DNA of 64,000 nt from positions 558,001-622,000 of the forward strand of contig SPEL01000002.1 of the NCBI GenBank assembly GCA_009360885.1. Direction: 5' to 3'. Below are positions 34,452-43,836 of the stretch, piece after piece. The stretch comes from Sphingobium sp. (lineage in GTDB: Bacteria > Pseudomonadota > Alphaproteobacteria > Sphingomonadales > Sphingomonadaceae). The notes beneath the pieces are model-generated. The model was not told the origin of the DNA. It ran no database searches and saw nothing but the letters and a program-made list of their open reading frames with translations. A program made the translations under genes and the position numbers. How positions within the stretch are numbered: position 1 is the stretch's first letter; each line of letters starts with the position of its first letter.

Positions 34452-35090
34452 ATGAACCGGGAAAATGATAATGATACACCCGCTCAAACCCGCCAGAAGC
34501 TGCTGCGGGCAACTGAAATATTGCTGGTGCGCGAGGGTGTCCATGCGCTGACCGTTCGGCGCATCGCCGGTGAGGCTGACGTTAATTCCGCGCTAGTGCG
34601 ATATCATTTTGGCGGCACTGATGGCCTGCTGGATGAACTGGCATTGCGTAATGCGGCCTGCATGGCTGATGCGCGCGACGCTTTGCTGGAGGGCTTGTCT
34701 GAAACCGGCCCCCCTCATGATTTTGACGAAATAGTCGATGCGCTGGTCCTGCCCTTATGGGCTGAAGCGGCAATGGCGCCAGAACATCGCGCCATCATTG
34801 TGCTGGATGAAATATTCGCTCGTTCGGTGCCGGAACTACATGAAAAAATATGGGCCCTTTTTGCTGAGGGCGTAAACCGCGTCACCACCGAACTGGGCCG
34901 GTGCCTGCCGGATACCGACCCAACAATATTGGCTTGGCGCATTCGGTTTGTAACCGCAGCGGCGCTGGATGTGCCGCCCCGCGCCACACGTTCCCGCAGC
35001 AATGATGCCCGATCCGTTTACCGCAAGGATGATCGGGAAGAACGGCTCCATCAGTTTCAGCTCTTTGCTCGCCATGCATTGCGCCCCTGA
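34452..35090 (+). CDS. TetR-family transcriptional regulator
   Basis: A 212-residue regulator from the ATG at 34452; a GTG at 34443 would add three residues. The DNA-binding domain reads QTRQKLLRATEILLVREGVHALTVRRIAGEADVNSALVRYHFGGTDGLLDELALRN, a typical TetR HTH. The C-terminal half resembles TetR_C ligand-binding domains loosely. Divergent from the flavocytochrome operon, with a palindrome (34206-34221) between, so probably the local repressor responding to an alkylphenol or its product. Confidence 0.86.
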   Translation: MNRENDNDTPAQTRQKLLRATEILLVREGVHALTVRRIAGEADVNSALVRYHFGGTDGLLDELALRNAACMADARDALLEGLSETGPPHDFDEIVDALVLPLWAEAAMAPEHRAIIVLDEIFARSVPELHEKIWALFAEGVNRVTTELGRCLPDTDPTILAWRIRFVTAAALDVPPRATRSRSNDARSVYRKDDREERLHQFQLFARHALRP

Positions 35091-35115
35091 CGGAGCAGCT
35101 TAAGGCCAATCGGGA

Positions 35116-35131
35116 TTTAGGGTCAGGGGCC
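35116..35131. repeat. Near-palindromic intergenic motif, copy D
   Basis: TTTAGGGTCAGGGGCC, matching the left half of TTAGGGTCAGGACCCTAA. Just downstream of the tetR stop. Confidence 0.5.
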
Positions 35132-35338
35132 GGACTGTCTCAAGTCAGGGCCACAAAACTAATCGCCCTAACCCTATAAGACATAGTAGCGAAGCCAGAG
35201 GCGTCCGTAAGCCAAGATGGTGATTGTGCGCACTCTGGTCTGCGAGCTACTGTGAAGTATATGAACAGCGAAAGCGCGAAAAACTATCACTTACAGATTG
35301 CCTGAACTCAAACTGTCTGAACTCAATGTCACGCGCCC

Positions 35339-36844
35339 CTAAACCGGCTCCACCTGGCGATAGCTCAGCGCCTCAGCAATATGGGGCCGCCCGATAGTTT
35401 TCTCCCCCGCCAGGTCAGCGATGGTCCGCGCAACCCGCAATACCCGGCTATAGCCACGGGCAGACATCTTCATCATCGCGGCAGCCTGCGCCAGAAGCTG
35501 CCGCCCCGCCTCATCCGGGGTCGCCACATCCTCCAGCACCGCGCCATCGGCTTCGGCATTGGTGCGCACGCTGGTTCCTTCATAGCGCCGGGTTTGAATG
35601 GCGCGCGCTTTGGCCACCCGCACCGCCACTTCTGCTGATCCTTCGGACGCGGCAGGCAGCATTAAATCCTCCGCCATGACCGGCTGCACCTCTATATGAA
35701 GGTCGATTCTATCGAGCAGCGGACCAGACAGCTTCCTCTGATAATCCGCCCCGCATTTCGGCGCACGAGAACAAGCCCGCGCTGCATCCGCCAGATGACC
35801 GCAACGACAAGGGTTCATCGCCCCAATCAGTTGCACCCGCGCTGGGAAAGTCAGGTGCGCATTGGCCCGCGCAACCGTAACCTCTCCCGTTTCCAATGGC
35901 TGGCGCAAACTATCCAGCACCGTGCGCGCAAATTCCGGCAGTTCATCAAGGAACAGCACCCCGCGATGGGCAAGGCTGATCTCCCCCGGCTTTACCCGAA
36001 GACCGCCGCCGGTCAGCGCCGCCATAGAGGCATTGTGATGCGGCGCACGAAAGGGCCGCTGGCGCGTCATCCGTCCACCTTGCAATGTCCCCGCGACGCT
36101 CGCTACCATGGAAACTTCCAATGCCTCAGATGGGGTCAGCGGCGGCAAGATACCGGGAAGGCAGGATGCCATCAGCGATTTGCCTGCCCCCGGCGGCCCA
36201 ACCAGCAGCATATTATGCGCCCCGGCGGCGGCCACTTCCAGCGCACGTTTCGCGGCTTCCTGCCCCTTTACCTGACGCAAATCCGGTCCAGACACAGCCT
36301 CCTCCACACCGCCCGGCTGCGGAAGGGCCAATACACCCTTGCCCTTTAAGTGGTTAAGCAGGCCCAATATGTCTGGCGCAGCTATCACCTCAATATTACC
36401 CGCCCACGCGGCCTCTCCCCCCTGCGCGGCAGGGCATATCAACCCCATATCCCGTCCGCTGGCATGGAGGGCGGCCAGCAGCACGCCGGGGCTGGCCGCT
36501 ACCCGGCCATCCAGCCCCAGCTCACCAACGACAACATAATGGGCCAGTGCCTCCGCATCAATCAGCCCCATCGCACCCAGTAAAGCAAGGGCAATGGGAA
36601 GGTCATAATGCGACCCTTCCTTGGGCAAATCCGCAGGGGACAGGTTAACGGTGATTCGTTTAGGCGGCAGCGCCAGACCAATAGCCGCCAGCGCATTTCT
36701 CACACGCTCTCTGCTTTCTGTAACCGCCTTGTCCGCCAGACCAACGATGATGAAATTGGGAAGGCCCGCGACAAGTTGACACTGCACCTCAACAGCGCGG
36801 GCCTCCAACCCCAAATAGGCAACCGTCGCCACGCTCGCCCTCAT
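35339..36844 (-). CDS. comM: ComM/YifB-type Mg-chelatase-like AAA+ ATPase
   Basis: A 501-residue protein. ARAVEVQCQLVAGLPNFIIVGLADKAVTESRERVRNAL is the N-terminal ChlI-like domain; the Walker A motif is LVGPPGAGKSLMASCLPGIL near residue 213 and Walker B is GVLFLDELPEF. The C-terminal Mg_chelatase_C domain follows (RGYSRVLRVARTIADLAG). In Gram-negative bacteria ComM is a branch-migration helicase that aids integration of DNA during natural transformation; many species keep it without known competence. Stands alone on the minus strand. Confidence 0.92.
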   Translation of the reverse strand: MRASVATVAYLGLEARAVEVQCQLVAGLPNFIIVGLADKAVTESRERVRNALAAIGLALPPKRITVNLSPADLPKEGSHYDLPIALALLGAMGLIDAEALAHYVVVGELGLDGRVAASPGVLLAALHASGRDMGLICPAAQGGEAAWAGNIEVIAAPDILGLLNHLKGKGVLALPQPGGVEEAVSGPDLRQVKGQEAAKRALEVAAAGAHNMLLVGPPGAGKSLMASCLPGILPPLTPSEALEVSMVASVAGTLQGGRMTRQRPFRAPHHNASMAALTGGGLRVKPGEISLAHRGVLFLDELPEFARTVLDSLRQPLETGEVTVARANAHLTFPARVQLIGAMNPCRCGHLADAARACSRAPKCGADYQRKLSGPLLDRIDLHIEVQPVMAEDLMLPAASEGSAEVAVRVAKARAIQTRRYEGTSVRTNAEADGAVLEDVATPDEAGRQLLAQAAAMMKMSARGYSRVLRVARTIADLAGEKTIGRPHIAEALSYRQVEPV

Positions 36845-36957
36845 AGGATGCTATCCTGTATCAGCCCGCGCACTGTCATGCCCCCAATACTCCGTCCACC
36901 TTTTGTTCCCATGGCAGGCGCACGGTTAGCTGTCGAGAGGGAAAGCTGCGTGCAGCC

Positions 36958-38139
36958 TTATTTAAGAGCAGAGAGCGCCGGAGATCCGGCCTTACAATCC
37001 GCCATTGCCTGCGGGCTGATCGCTTCACCGGCATGGGGCGCAGCGGGCTGAACCGGCGCCATAAACGCCTCGCCAATGCGCCGGGCACGGAAACTATCGG
37101 GCTTCACCCCATGGCAGCGCATAAAAATATCCAGCATTTTGGGCGGCGTATCCCACGCCTCATTCGACAGACGAATCGTCCCCCAATGGATCGGCAAGCC
37201 CTGCGCCGCGCCCAATGCCGTGAACATTTCCACGGCCTGTTCCGGCCCGATGTGCGAATCCGTCACCATCTGCCCAGGATAGAAACGGAACGCCCCAATA
37301 GGAATGATCGCAAGACGTATCGGGCCAAATGCCTTCGCCGCCAAAGGCCACTGCGCGTCACCTTTGCCCGTATCCCCGGCAAAGAAGATATTGCCAGCCT
37401 TTGTTTCAATCAGAAAGGCAGACCAGAGCGCCCGGTTGCGGTCCCGCCCCCAGCGGCTAGACCAATGATGGTTACGCAAAACATGAACTGTCGCGCCCCG
37501 CGCCTCAACCTTCTGCCCCCAATCCAGTGCAATGGCCTTCGCCCCGGAACCGGCGATGACCGTGTCATTGCCAAGGCTGGTGACGATGACAGGACGGTCG
37601 CGCTGCCACAGGCGCTTCAATGTCGCCAAATCCATATGGTCATAATGATTATGGCTGACGACGATGATGTCGACAGGCGGCAGATCGTCAAAGGCAATGC
37701 CCGGTTGCGCCACACGCTTCGGCCCCAATGGCGGGAAAGGCGACGCATAAGGGGACCAAAAAGGATCGGTGAGGATATTGAGGCCAGCCGTCTGCACCAG
37801 CACAGTTGCATGGCCCACCCAGTTGACGCGCATATCATTGCCCATCACACGCACTGGCGGCTTATCCTGCTTTACGTCGATCTTATCGGGCCATTCAGGT
37901 CGATCAGAACGCCCCAGCAGAAAACGAGTAATCAGATTTCCGCGTACCGCACCGGGCGGCACCGGGAAATTCACAGCCCCCGCAAAATTTTCAAAGCGCG
38001 CGCCATTATAATGGTCGCTATGCGGCCCATGATAATAAACACGGTCCAGAAAGGCCGGAACGAATGTCACCGCCAGCATCAGGATGATCGCAGCCCATAA
38101 CAGGACACCCCCAGACCACCGCGCAACCCGACCGACCAT
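36958..38139 (-). CDS. MBL-fold metal-dependent hydrolase (NAPE-PLD/UlaG-like)
   Basis: A 393-residue protein starting at the ATG at 38139, which has AAGGAGAGGAT directly before it; an in-frame ATG at 38157 lacks such a site. One membrane segment (VLLWAAIILMLAVTFVPAFL) anchors it. The metallo-beta-lactamase metal motif VVSHNHYDHMD is near residue 170, with FFAGDTGKG and the later HWGTIRL. Resembles N-acyl-phosphatidylethanolamine phospholipase D-like hydrolases, found widely in bacteria with unknown natural substrate. Between comM and fumC on the same strand. Confidence 0.85.
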   Translation of the reverse strand: MVGRVARWSGGVLLWAAIILMLAVTFVPAFLDRVYYHGPHSDHYNGARFENFAGAVNFPVPPGAVRGNLITRFLLGRSDRPEWPDKIDVKQDKPPVRVMGNDMRVNWVGHATVLVQTAGLNILTDPFWSPYASPFPPLGPKRVAQPGIAFDDLPPVDIIVVSHNHYDHMDLATLKRLWQRDRPVIVTSLGNDTVIAGSGAKAIALDWGQKVEARGATVHVLRNHHWSSRWGRDRNRALWSAFLIETKAGNIFFAGDTGKGDAQWPLAAKAFGPIRLAIIPIGAFRFYPGQMVTDSHIGPEQAVEMFTALGAAQGLPIHWGTIRLSNEAWDTPPKMLDIFMRCHGVKPDSFRARRIGEAFMAPVQPAAPHAGEAISPQAMADCKAGSPALSALK

Positions 38140-38211
38140 ATCCTCTCCTTCCGGCACGTCATGGCGCAGGGAAAGCCCCGCGCCATGCTCTATTCATCAT
38201 ATCAGAACCAA

Positions 38212-39603
38212 TCAGCCCGGCTGAGTCATCAGTTCCGGGCGGACGATTTCATCATATTCCGCATCGGTAACAAGACCCGTCGCCAGCGCTTCTTCCTTCA
38301 GCGTGGTGCCGTTTTTATGAGCGGTTTTGGCGATTTTCGCGGCATTATCATAACCGATTTTCGGCGCGAGGGCCGTTACCAGCATCAGCGAACGTTCTAC
38401 GCCAGCACGGATATTGTCCTCACGCGGTTCAATGCCGACAACGCAATGATCGGTGAACGAAATAGCCGCATCAGCAATCAGCCGCACCGATTGCAGGAAA
38501 TTATAGGCCATGACCGGGTTATAGACGTTAAGTTCAAAATGCCCCTGGCTGCCCGCAAAGGTCAGCGCGGCATTATTACCGAACACCTGCACGCACACCT
38601 GCGTCATCGCCTCGCACTGGGTAGGGTTGACCTTGCCTGGCATGATCGAAGAACCCGGCTCATTTTCCGGAAGCGCCAGTTCACCAAGGCCTGCACGCGG
38701 ACCGGAACCCAGCAGACGAATGTCATTGGCGATTTTGAACAGTGACGCGGCGACCGTGTTGATCGCGCCGTGCGAGAACACCATCGCATCATGGGCTGCC
38801 AGCGCCTCAAACTTATTAGGTGCGGTGGTGAAAGGAAGGCCCGTGATCTGGGCAATCTGCGCCGCGACCTTTTCCGCAAAGCCAATGGGCGCGTTCAGGC
38901 CCGTGCCGACAGCCGTGCCGCCCTGTGCCAATTCCATCAGTGCGGGCAAGGTGCTTTCAATACGGGCAATGCCGTTTTCGACCTGCTTGGCATAGCCGGA
39001 AAATTCCTGCCCCAGTGTCAGCGGCGTCGCATCCTGCGTATGGGTGCGACCGATTTTGATGATGTGATCCCACGCCTTCGCCTTGGCATCCAGCGCAGCG
39101 TGAAGCTGTTTTAGCGCAGGCAGCAAGCGGTGGGTAATTTCTTCGGCGCAAGCAACATGCATCGCCGTGGGGTAGGTGTCGTTGGACGACTGACTCATGT
39201 TCACATGATCATTGGGATGAACCGGCTTTTTGCTGCCCATTTCCCCGCCCAGCATCTCAATCGCGCGGTTAGAGATCACCTCATTGCTGTTCATGTTAGA
39301 CTGAGTGCCGGACCCGGTCTGCCACACGACCAGCGGGAAATGATCGTCCAGCTTGCCGTCGATCACTTCCTGCGCGGCGGCGACAATCGCCTTGCCGACT
39401 TCAGGATCGAGACGGCCAAGGCCAAGATTCACCTCAGCAGCGGCGCGCTTTACAATGCCCAGCGCCCGGACGATCGGCAAAGGCTGCTTTTCCCAACCGA
39501 TTTTGAAATTCCCGCGGGATCTTTCTGCCTGTGCGCCCCAATAACGGTCAGAGGCGACCTCAATCGGCCCGAAAGTATCTGTTTCTGTACGCGTATTCGT
39601 CAT
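38212..39603 (-). CDS. fumC: Class II fumarate hydratase
   Basis: Fumarase of 463 residues, the usual class II length; converts fumarate and malate in the citric acid cycle. [21 protein letters not shown] near residue 98, [15 protein letters not shown] near 129, [21 protein letters not shown] near 187 and the signature [13 protein letters not shown] near 317 are all present. Oxygen-stable and cytoplasmic. The start [16 protein letters not shown] is standard. Long divergent region to the nrd operon. Confidence 0.97.
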   Translation of the reverse strand: MTNTRTETDTFGPIEVASDRYWGAQAERSRGNFKIGWEKQPLPIVRALGIVKRAAAEVNLGLGRLDPEVGKAIVAAAQEVIDGKLDDHFPLVVWQTGSGTQSNMNSNEVISNRAIEMLGGEMGSKKPVHPNDHVNMSQSSNDTYPTAMHVACAEEITHRLLPALKQLHAALDAKAKAWDHIIKIGRTHTQDATPLTLGQEFSGYAKQVENGIARIESTLPALMELAQGGTAVGTGLNAPIGFAEKVAAQIAQITGLPFTTAPNKFEALAAHDAMVFSHGAINTVAASLFKIANDIRLLGSGPRAGLGELALPENEPGSSIMPGKVNPTQCEAMTQVCVQVFGNNAALTFAGSQGHFELNVYNPVMAYNFLQSVRLIADAAISFTDHCVVGIEPREDNIRAGVERSLMLVTALAPKIGYDNAAKIAKTAHKNGTTLKEEALATGLVTDAEYDEIVRPELMTQPG

Positions 39604-39937
39604 GAAATGCGGCTCCCTTACGATAACGGCATGTCCTATGCACCCGAACGAGCCATGACGAAAGGGTTACGGGTAAAAAAAGCGGGCATCCTTCTGCCAT
39701 CTAAATAAGGCAGTGTACCATCGGCCCTACCCCAAACCGGCAAGGCCATTCCAATGCCATGATGGTAAAATTTTACCGCCTTTATTTTTTATTTTTTTTT
39801 GATCCCGGCTCTTGCATTTTCACGGGGCGAGGAGTTCCCATGCGTCGCCACACAGACACCCTGCCTCCACCCTCCCCGCAAGGGGCATTAACCATCTTTG
39901 GGTTAATTTATCCTCTTGCGTCTCCCGGGCAGCAGAT

Positions 39938-39953
39938 GCACTATAACTTGTGT
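39938..39953. promoter_or_regulatory. NrdR box 1
   Basis: GCACTATAACTTGTGT agrees with the NrdR consensus ACACwATATATwGTGT at 13 of 16 positions, including CAC and GTGT ends. TATAAC inside it could be the -10 element, so NrdR binding would block RNA polymerase. Confidence 0.8.
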
Positions 39954-39968
39954 CAGCAATGACGGGGG

Positions 39969-39984
39969 ACACCACAGATTGTGT
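39969..39984. promoter_or_regulatory. NrdR box 2
   Basis: ACACCACAGATTGTGT, second 16-bp box; ACAC and GTGT ends are perfect. Separated by 15 bases from box 1, giving 31 bases centre to centre (three helical turns), the typical tandem arrangement upstream of nrd operons. Confidence 0.8.
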
Positions 39985-40148
39985 TTGATAGCCTTTCCAC
40001 CGAAAGGCTCCGGGGGCGATGAGCCGCCGGTTTCGACATGAACATGGTGCCATGAAATACTCTTCCTGATGCGCCGGAAAAGGGGTAAAATGCCCCTTCT
40101 GCCGCGCCGCGCCGGGATGGCGTTATGAAACAATTTTGAGGGCAGCAG

Positions 40149-42086
40149 ATGGACTTCAGGGACGCGCAGGCAGGCGGAGCAGATGATGTGTCAACGATGA
40201 CCGAAACACAGGCAACAACGAGTGCAGCAACCAGCACCGCACCCGCGCCAGCAGCGGCTCCCGTGGTCGTAGATTCCAAAACGGTGATTGCGCGCCGCTT
40301 TGATGTGCAGACGGATAGCACCCGTGATGCGCTGCTCACCGAATTTGGCAAGGAAACGCTGAAGGATCGCTATTTGCTGCCCGGCGAATCCTATCAGGAT
40401 TTGTTCGCCCGCGTTGCCTGTGCTTATTCCGATAATCAGGACCACGCCCAGCGCGTCTATGATTATATCAGCCGCCTGTGGTTCATGCCCGCAACGCCGG
40501 TTCTGTCCAATGGTGGCACCGGGCGCGGTCTGCCGATCAGCTGCTATTTGAACAGCGTCGATGACAGCCTCGAAGGCATCGTCAACACATGGAACGAAAA
40601 TGTGTGGCTGGCCTCTCGCGGTGGCGGCATTGGCACCTATTGGGGAAATGTGCGCGGCATTGGCGAACCAGTCGGCCTCAATGGCAAAACATCGGGCATT
40701 ATCCCATTCGTGCGCGTGATGGACAGCCTGACGCTGGCGATTTCGCAGGGGTCTTTGCGCCGTGGTTCTGCGGCTTGCTACATCGACGTGCACCACCCGG
40801 AGATTGAGGAATTCCTCGAAATCCGTAACACCACGGGGGATTTCAACCGTAAGGCGCTGAACCTCCACCATGGCGTTCTCGTCACCGACGAATTTATGGA
40901 AGCGGTGCGCGATGGTTCTGATTTCAACCTGAAATCACCCAAGGACGGCTCTATTCGTGGCACATTGAACGCCCGCGCCCTGTTCCAGAAGCTGGTGGAA
41001 ACCCGCCTGCGCACTGGTGAGCCTTATATCGTCTTCTCTGACACCGTGAACCGCATGATGCCCAAGCATCACCGTGATCTGGGGCTAAAGGTTTCTACAT
41101 CGAACCTGTGCAGCGAAATCACCCTGCCCACCGGCGTTGACCATCTGGGCAATGACCGCACCGCTGTGTGCTGCCTCTCGTCCCTCAATATCGAGACATG
41201 GGACCAGTGGAACGGCGATAAGCAGTTTATCGAGGACGTGATGCGCTTCCTCGACAATGTGTTGCAGGATTATATCGACCGCGCCGAACCCTCCATGGCC
41301 CGCGCCGCTTATTCGGCAGGGCGAGAGCGTTCCGTGGGCCTTGGCGTGATGGGCTATCACAGCTTCCTTCAGGCGCGCCTCATCCCGTTTGAAAGCGCGA
41401 TGGCGAAGAGCTGGAACCTCAAAATCTTCAAGCATATCAGCAGCAAGGTGAATGAGGCGTCGATGATGCTGGCGCAGGAACGTGGCCCCTGCCCCGATGC
41501 AGCCGATATGGGCGTGATGGAGCGCTTCTCTTGCAAGATGGCGATTGCGCCTACCGCGTCGATCTCGATCATCTGCGGCGGCACATCGGCCTGTATCGAG
41601 CCAATCCCCGCCAATATCTATACCCATAAGACGCTGTCTGGCAGCTTTGTGGTCAAGAACCCCTATCTCGAAAAGCTGTTGCAGAATAAATCCAAGGACA
41701 GCACCGCCATATGGGATAGCATCCTTGAAAAAGGCGGATCGGTTCAGCATTTTGACTTCCTCTCTCAGGAAGAAAAAGATGCGTTCAAGACCAGCTTTGA
41801 AATTGACCAACGCTGGCTGCTGGAACTCGCCGCTGACCGCACGCCTTATATCGATCAGGCCCAGTCCCTGAACCTCTTCATCCCGGCGGATGTTGAGAAA
41901 TGGGACCTCCTCATGCTGCATTTCCGCGCATGGGAACTGGGCATTAAATCGCTTTATTATCTACGGTCTAAATCCATTCAGCGCGCCGGTTTTGCTGGCG
42001 GCGTTGAGGCGGACAACACCACCGAGGCACCCAAGTTCGAAATCGGTGAAACCACCGATTATGATGAATGTCTCGCCTGCCAGTAA
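40149..42086 (+). CDS. nrdA: Class I ribonucleoside-diphosphate reductase, alpha subunit
   Basis: Catalytic subunit making deoxyribonucleotides. 645 residues with PATPVLSNGGTGRGLPISCYL near residue 117, the SNLCSEI segment near 318, AIAPTASISIICGG near 474 and the C-terminal redox pair DYDECLACQ. About 60 residues precede the catalytic barrel and there is no room for the roughly 90-residue ATP-cone, so allosteric shut-down by dATP through that domain is absent. Start at 40149 (AGGGCAGCAG upstream); a later ATG at 40197 is possible. Followed by a small membrane-protein gene and nrdB. Confidence 0.95.
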   Translation: MDFRDAQAGGADDVSTMTETQATTSAATSTAPAPAAAPVVVDSKTVIARRFDVQTDSTRDALLTEFGKETLKDRYLLPGESYQDLFARVACAYSDNQDHAQRVYDYISRLWFMPATPVLSNGGTGRGLPISCYLNSVDDSLEGIVNTWNENVWLASRGGGIGTYWGNVRGIGEPVGLNGKTSGIIPFVRVMDSLTLAISQGSLRRGSAACYIDVHHPEIEEFLEIRNTTGDFNRKALNLHHGVLVTDEFMEAVRDGSDFNLKSPKDGSIRGTLNARALFQKLVETRLRTGEPYIVFSDTVNRMMPKHHRDLGLKVSTSNLCSEITLPTGVDHLGNDRTAVCCLSSLNIETWDQWNGDKQFIEDVMRFLDNVLQDYIDRAEPSMARAAYSAGRERSVGLGVMGYHSFLQARLIPFESAMAKSWNLKIFKHISSKVNEASMMLAQERGPCPDAADMGVMERFSCKMAIAPTASISIICGGTSACIEPIPANIYTHKTLSGSFVVKNPYLEKLLQNKSKDSTAIWDSILEKGGSVQHFDFLSQEEKDAFKTSFEIDQRWLLELAADRTPYIDQAQSLNLFIPADVEKWDLLMLHFRAWELGIKSLYYLRSKSIQRAGFAGGVEADNTTEAPKFEIGETTDYDECLACQ

Positions 42087-42103
42087 ATTAAGGGAGAGGA
42101 CAC

Positions 42104-42370
42104 ATGAAAGATATTTTAGGTGTCCTCGTCCTTTTAATAAGCGGTCCTTTCTTTTTATGGATCGGCGTGCAGTCGCTTCGTCATCGCAGATGGCGCGATA
42201 GTGTCCCGTTGCTGGAGGCCATGATAGACCACGCAGCAGGCCTCGAACCGCCACCGCGTAATATATGGGATCGTCGCTTCGCTTTTGCACAGGCGATCTT
42301 GTTCACTATTTTCGGCGCCTTCTTCACATTGTGTCTGGCTGCCATCCTCATTTCGACTTTCGCGGAGTAA
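42104..42370 (+). CDS. Small two-helix membrane protein in the nrd operon
   Basis: An 88-residue protein. Two hydrophobic segments, ILGVLVLLISGPFFLWIGVQ (residues 4-23) and FAQAILFTIFGAFFTLCLAAILIS (about 60-84), flank a basic loop. AGGGAGAGG lies eight bases before the ATG, so it is translated. It lies 17 bases after nrdA and ends 5 bases before nrdB, so it is certainly in the operon. No family recognised. Confidence 0.75.
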   Translation: MKDILGVLVLLISGPFFLWIGVQSLRHRRWRDSVPLLEAMIDHAAGLEPPPRNIWDRRFAFAQAILFTIFGAFFTLCLAAILISTFAE

Positions 42371-42375
42371 CCTCA

Positions 42376-43434
42376 ATGCCCCTTCTTCAAGCCTCCAAGG
42401 TTTACAAGCCCTTTGAATATCCATGGGCCTATGAGTTCTGGAAGCGTCAGCAGCAGCTTCACTGGCTGCCCGAAGAAGTGCCATTGGGCGAAGATTGCCG
42501 CGACTGGGCCCAGAAACTCTCTGACCATGAACGCAATTTGCTGACGCAGATTTTCCGCTTCTTCACGCAGGCGGATGTCGAGGTGCAGGATTGCTATCAC
42601 GAAAAATATGGCCGTGTGTTCAAGCCCACCGAAATCAAGATGATGCTGACCGCGTTCAGCAACATGGAGACGGTGCATATCGCGGCCTATTCGCATCTTC
42701 TCGACACCATCGGTATGCCCGAAAGCGAATATTCGGCCTTCCTTCAATATAAGGAAATGAAGGATAAGCATGATTATCTGGCGACCTTCGGCGTTGATAG
42801 CGACGAAGATATTGCCCGCACCCTCGCCATGTTCGGTGGCTTTACCGAGGGGTTACAGCTTTTCGCCAGCTTCGCGATGCTGATGAACTTCCCGCGCTTC
42901 AACAAGATGAAGGGCATGGGACAGATCGTCACATGGTCCGTGCGCGATGAAACCCTGCACTGCGAAGGCATTATCAAGCTGTTCCACACCTTCGCGGCGG
43001 AACGCCAGTGCCTGACGAATGCGGTCAAAGATGACATCATGGATATGTGCCAGAAAACGGTGCGCATTGAGGACGCATTTGTCGATCTGGTGTTCGAAAT
43101 GGGGCCAGTGCCAGGCATGACCCCCAAGGACATTAAGAAATATGTCCGCTATATTGCCGACTGGCGTCTGGGACAGCTTGGCCTAAAGCCGATTTACATG
43201 ATTGATGAGCATCCCCTGCCATGGCTCACCCCGCTGCTCAACGGCGTGGAGCATGCGAACTTCTTTGAAACCCGCGCAACCGAATATAGCAAGGGCGCAA
43301 CCCGTGGTAACTGGAACGACGTGTGGGATAGCTTTGACCGCCGTCAGAATCTGCGGGCCAATGATGCAGAGGCCGATGGCAGCGATACCGCAGAGGATAT
43401 GTTCAGCCGCGCGGGCGTGGCCGCCGCAGAATAA
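42376..43434 (+). CDS. nrdB: Class I ribonucleoside-diphosphate reductase, beta subunit
   Basis: Radical-bearing subunit of 352 residues. Start MPLLQASKVYKPFEYPWAYEFWKRQQQLHWLPEEV at 42376; a longer frame from 42265 overlaps the small gene and has no homology. Iron ligands and radical tyrosine appear in order: QADVEVQDCYHEKYG, METVHIAAYSHLL (Glu, His, Tyr) and later EGLQLFASFAMLMNF and DETLHCEG. Classified as class Ia-like from the intact tyrosine. Ends the operon with a strong terminator. Confidence 0.95.
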   Translation: MPLLQASKVYKPFEYPWAYEFWKRQQQLHWLPEEVPLGEDCRDWAQKLSDHERNLLTQIFRFFTQADVEVQDCYHEKYGRVFKPTEIKMMLTAFSNMETVHIAAYSHLLDTIGMPESEYSAFLQYKEMKDKHDYLATFGVDSDEDIARTLAMFGGFTEGLQLFASFAMLMNFPRFNKMKGMGQIVTWSVRDETLHCEGIIKLFHTFAAERQCLTNAVKDDIMDMCQKTVRIEDAFVDLVFEMGPVPGMTPKDIKKYVRYIADWRLGQLGLKPIYMIDEHPLPWLTPLLNGVEHANFFETRATEYSKGATRGNWNDVWDSFDRRQNLRANDAEADGSDTAEDMFSRAGVAAAE

Positions 43435-43512
43435 GGAAAGTAAGCTCTGCCCCGGAATCGAACAAACCGGGGCAGCGCGCGGCATAGAGAAGCCGATACC
43501 CAACGGCTTATC

Positions 43513-43538
43513 AAAGGGAAGGAACGCTCCTTCCCTTT
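43513..43538. terminator. Bidirectional terminator of nrdB and the entericidin gene
   Basis: AAAGGGAAGGA (43513-43523) and TCCTTCCCTTT (43528-43538) form a perfect 11-bp stem with loop ACGC, followed by T-rich TCTTATTT on the plus strand. Confidence 0.85.
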
Positions 43539-43540
43539 TC

Positions 43541-43666
43541 TTATTTCATCACCCGTTCACCGGCGCTGCCGACGGATTCAATATCCCGGCCCACACCCTT
43601 TACCGTGTTGCAGGCTGACAAGGTGAGCGCCGCGCCCATCAGCAGGGCAATTGTCAATTTATGCAT
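43541..43666 (-). CDS. Entericidin A/B-family small lipoprotein
   Basis: A 41-residue peptide, MHKLTIALLMGAALTLSACN then TVKGVGRDIESVGSAGERVMK. A signal sequence with the lipobox LSAC is followed by the entericidin-type NTVKGVGRDIESVG core. AAAGGAT lies eight bases before the ATG. Entericidins are small outer-envelope lipoproteins of uncertain role, in E. coli linked to a programmed-death pair. It lies convergent with nrdB, sharing the terminator. Confidence 0.8.
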   Translation of the reverse strand: MHKLTIALLMGAALTLSACNTVKGVGRDIESVGSAGERVMK

Positions 43667-43836
43667 GAAGCAATCCTTTTTCCAAATTACCGGCCTTTAT
43701 AGATCAGCCTGATAGCCGGGAACAAGCCGCTATCCACTCTCTGCACTCCATCTGATTAACCATTAATTATCCATTTTCATTCACTCTGTCGCCATCCCTG
43801 ACATGTGCCGGGGCCAATGACTGTGGGGAATGACAG

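Larger units (their letters stand above)
39604..40148. other. Divergent region between fumC and nrdA
   Basis: About 545 bases without a credible gene. A T-rich run lies near 39777-39800. The right half holds two NrdR boxes and a TATAAC element in front of nrdA (listed separately). Short frames on both strands have no support. Confidence 0.6.

Noticed and set aside
37033-38100. 355-codon open frame on the plus strand
   Set aside because: Opposite the MBL-fold hydrolase, whose metal motif is clear.
39759-39962. Possible cobalamin riboswitch or small gene before nrdA
   Set aside because: The usual B12-box and conserved loops are not seen; the region is better explained by the NrdR boxes and promoter.
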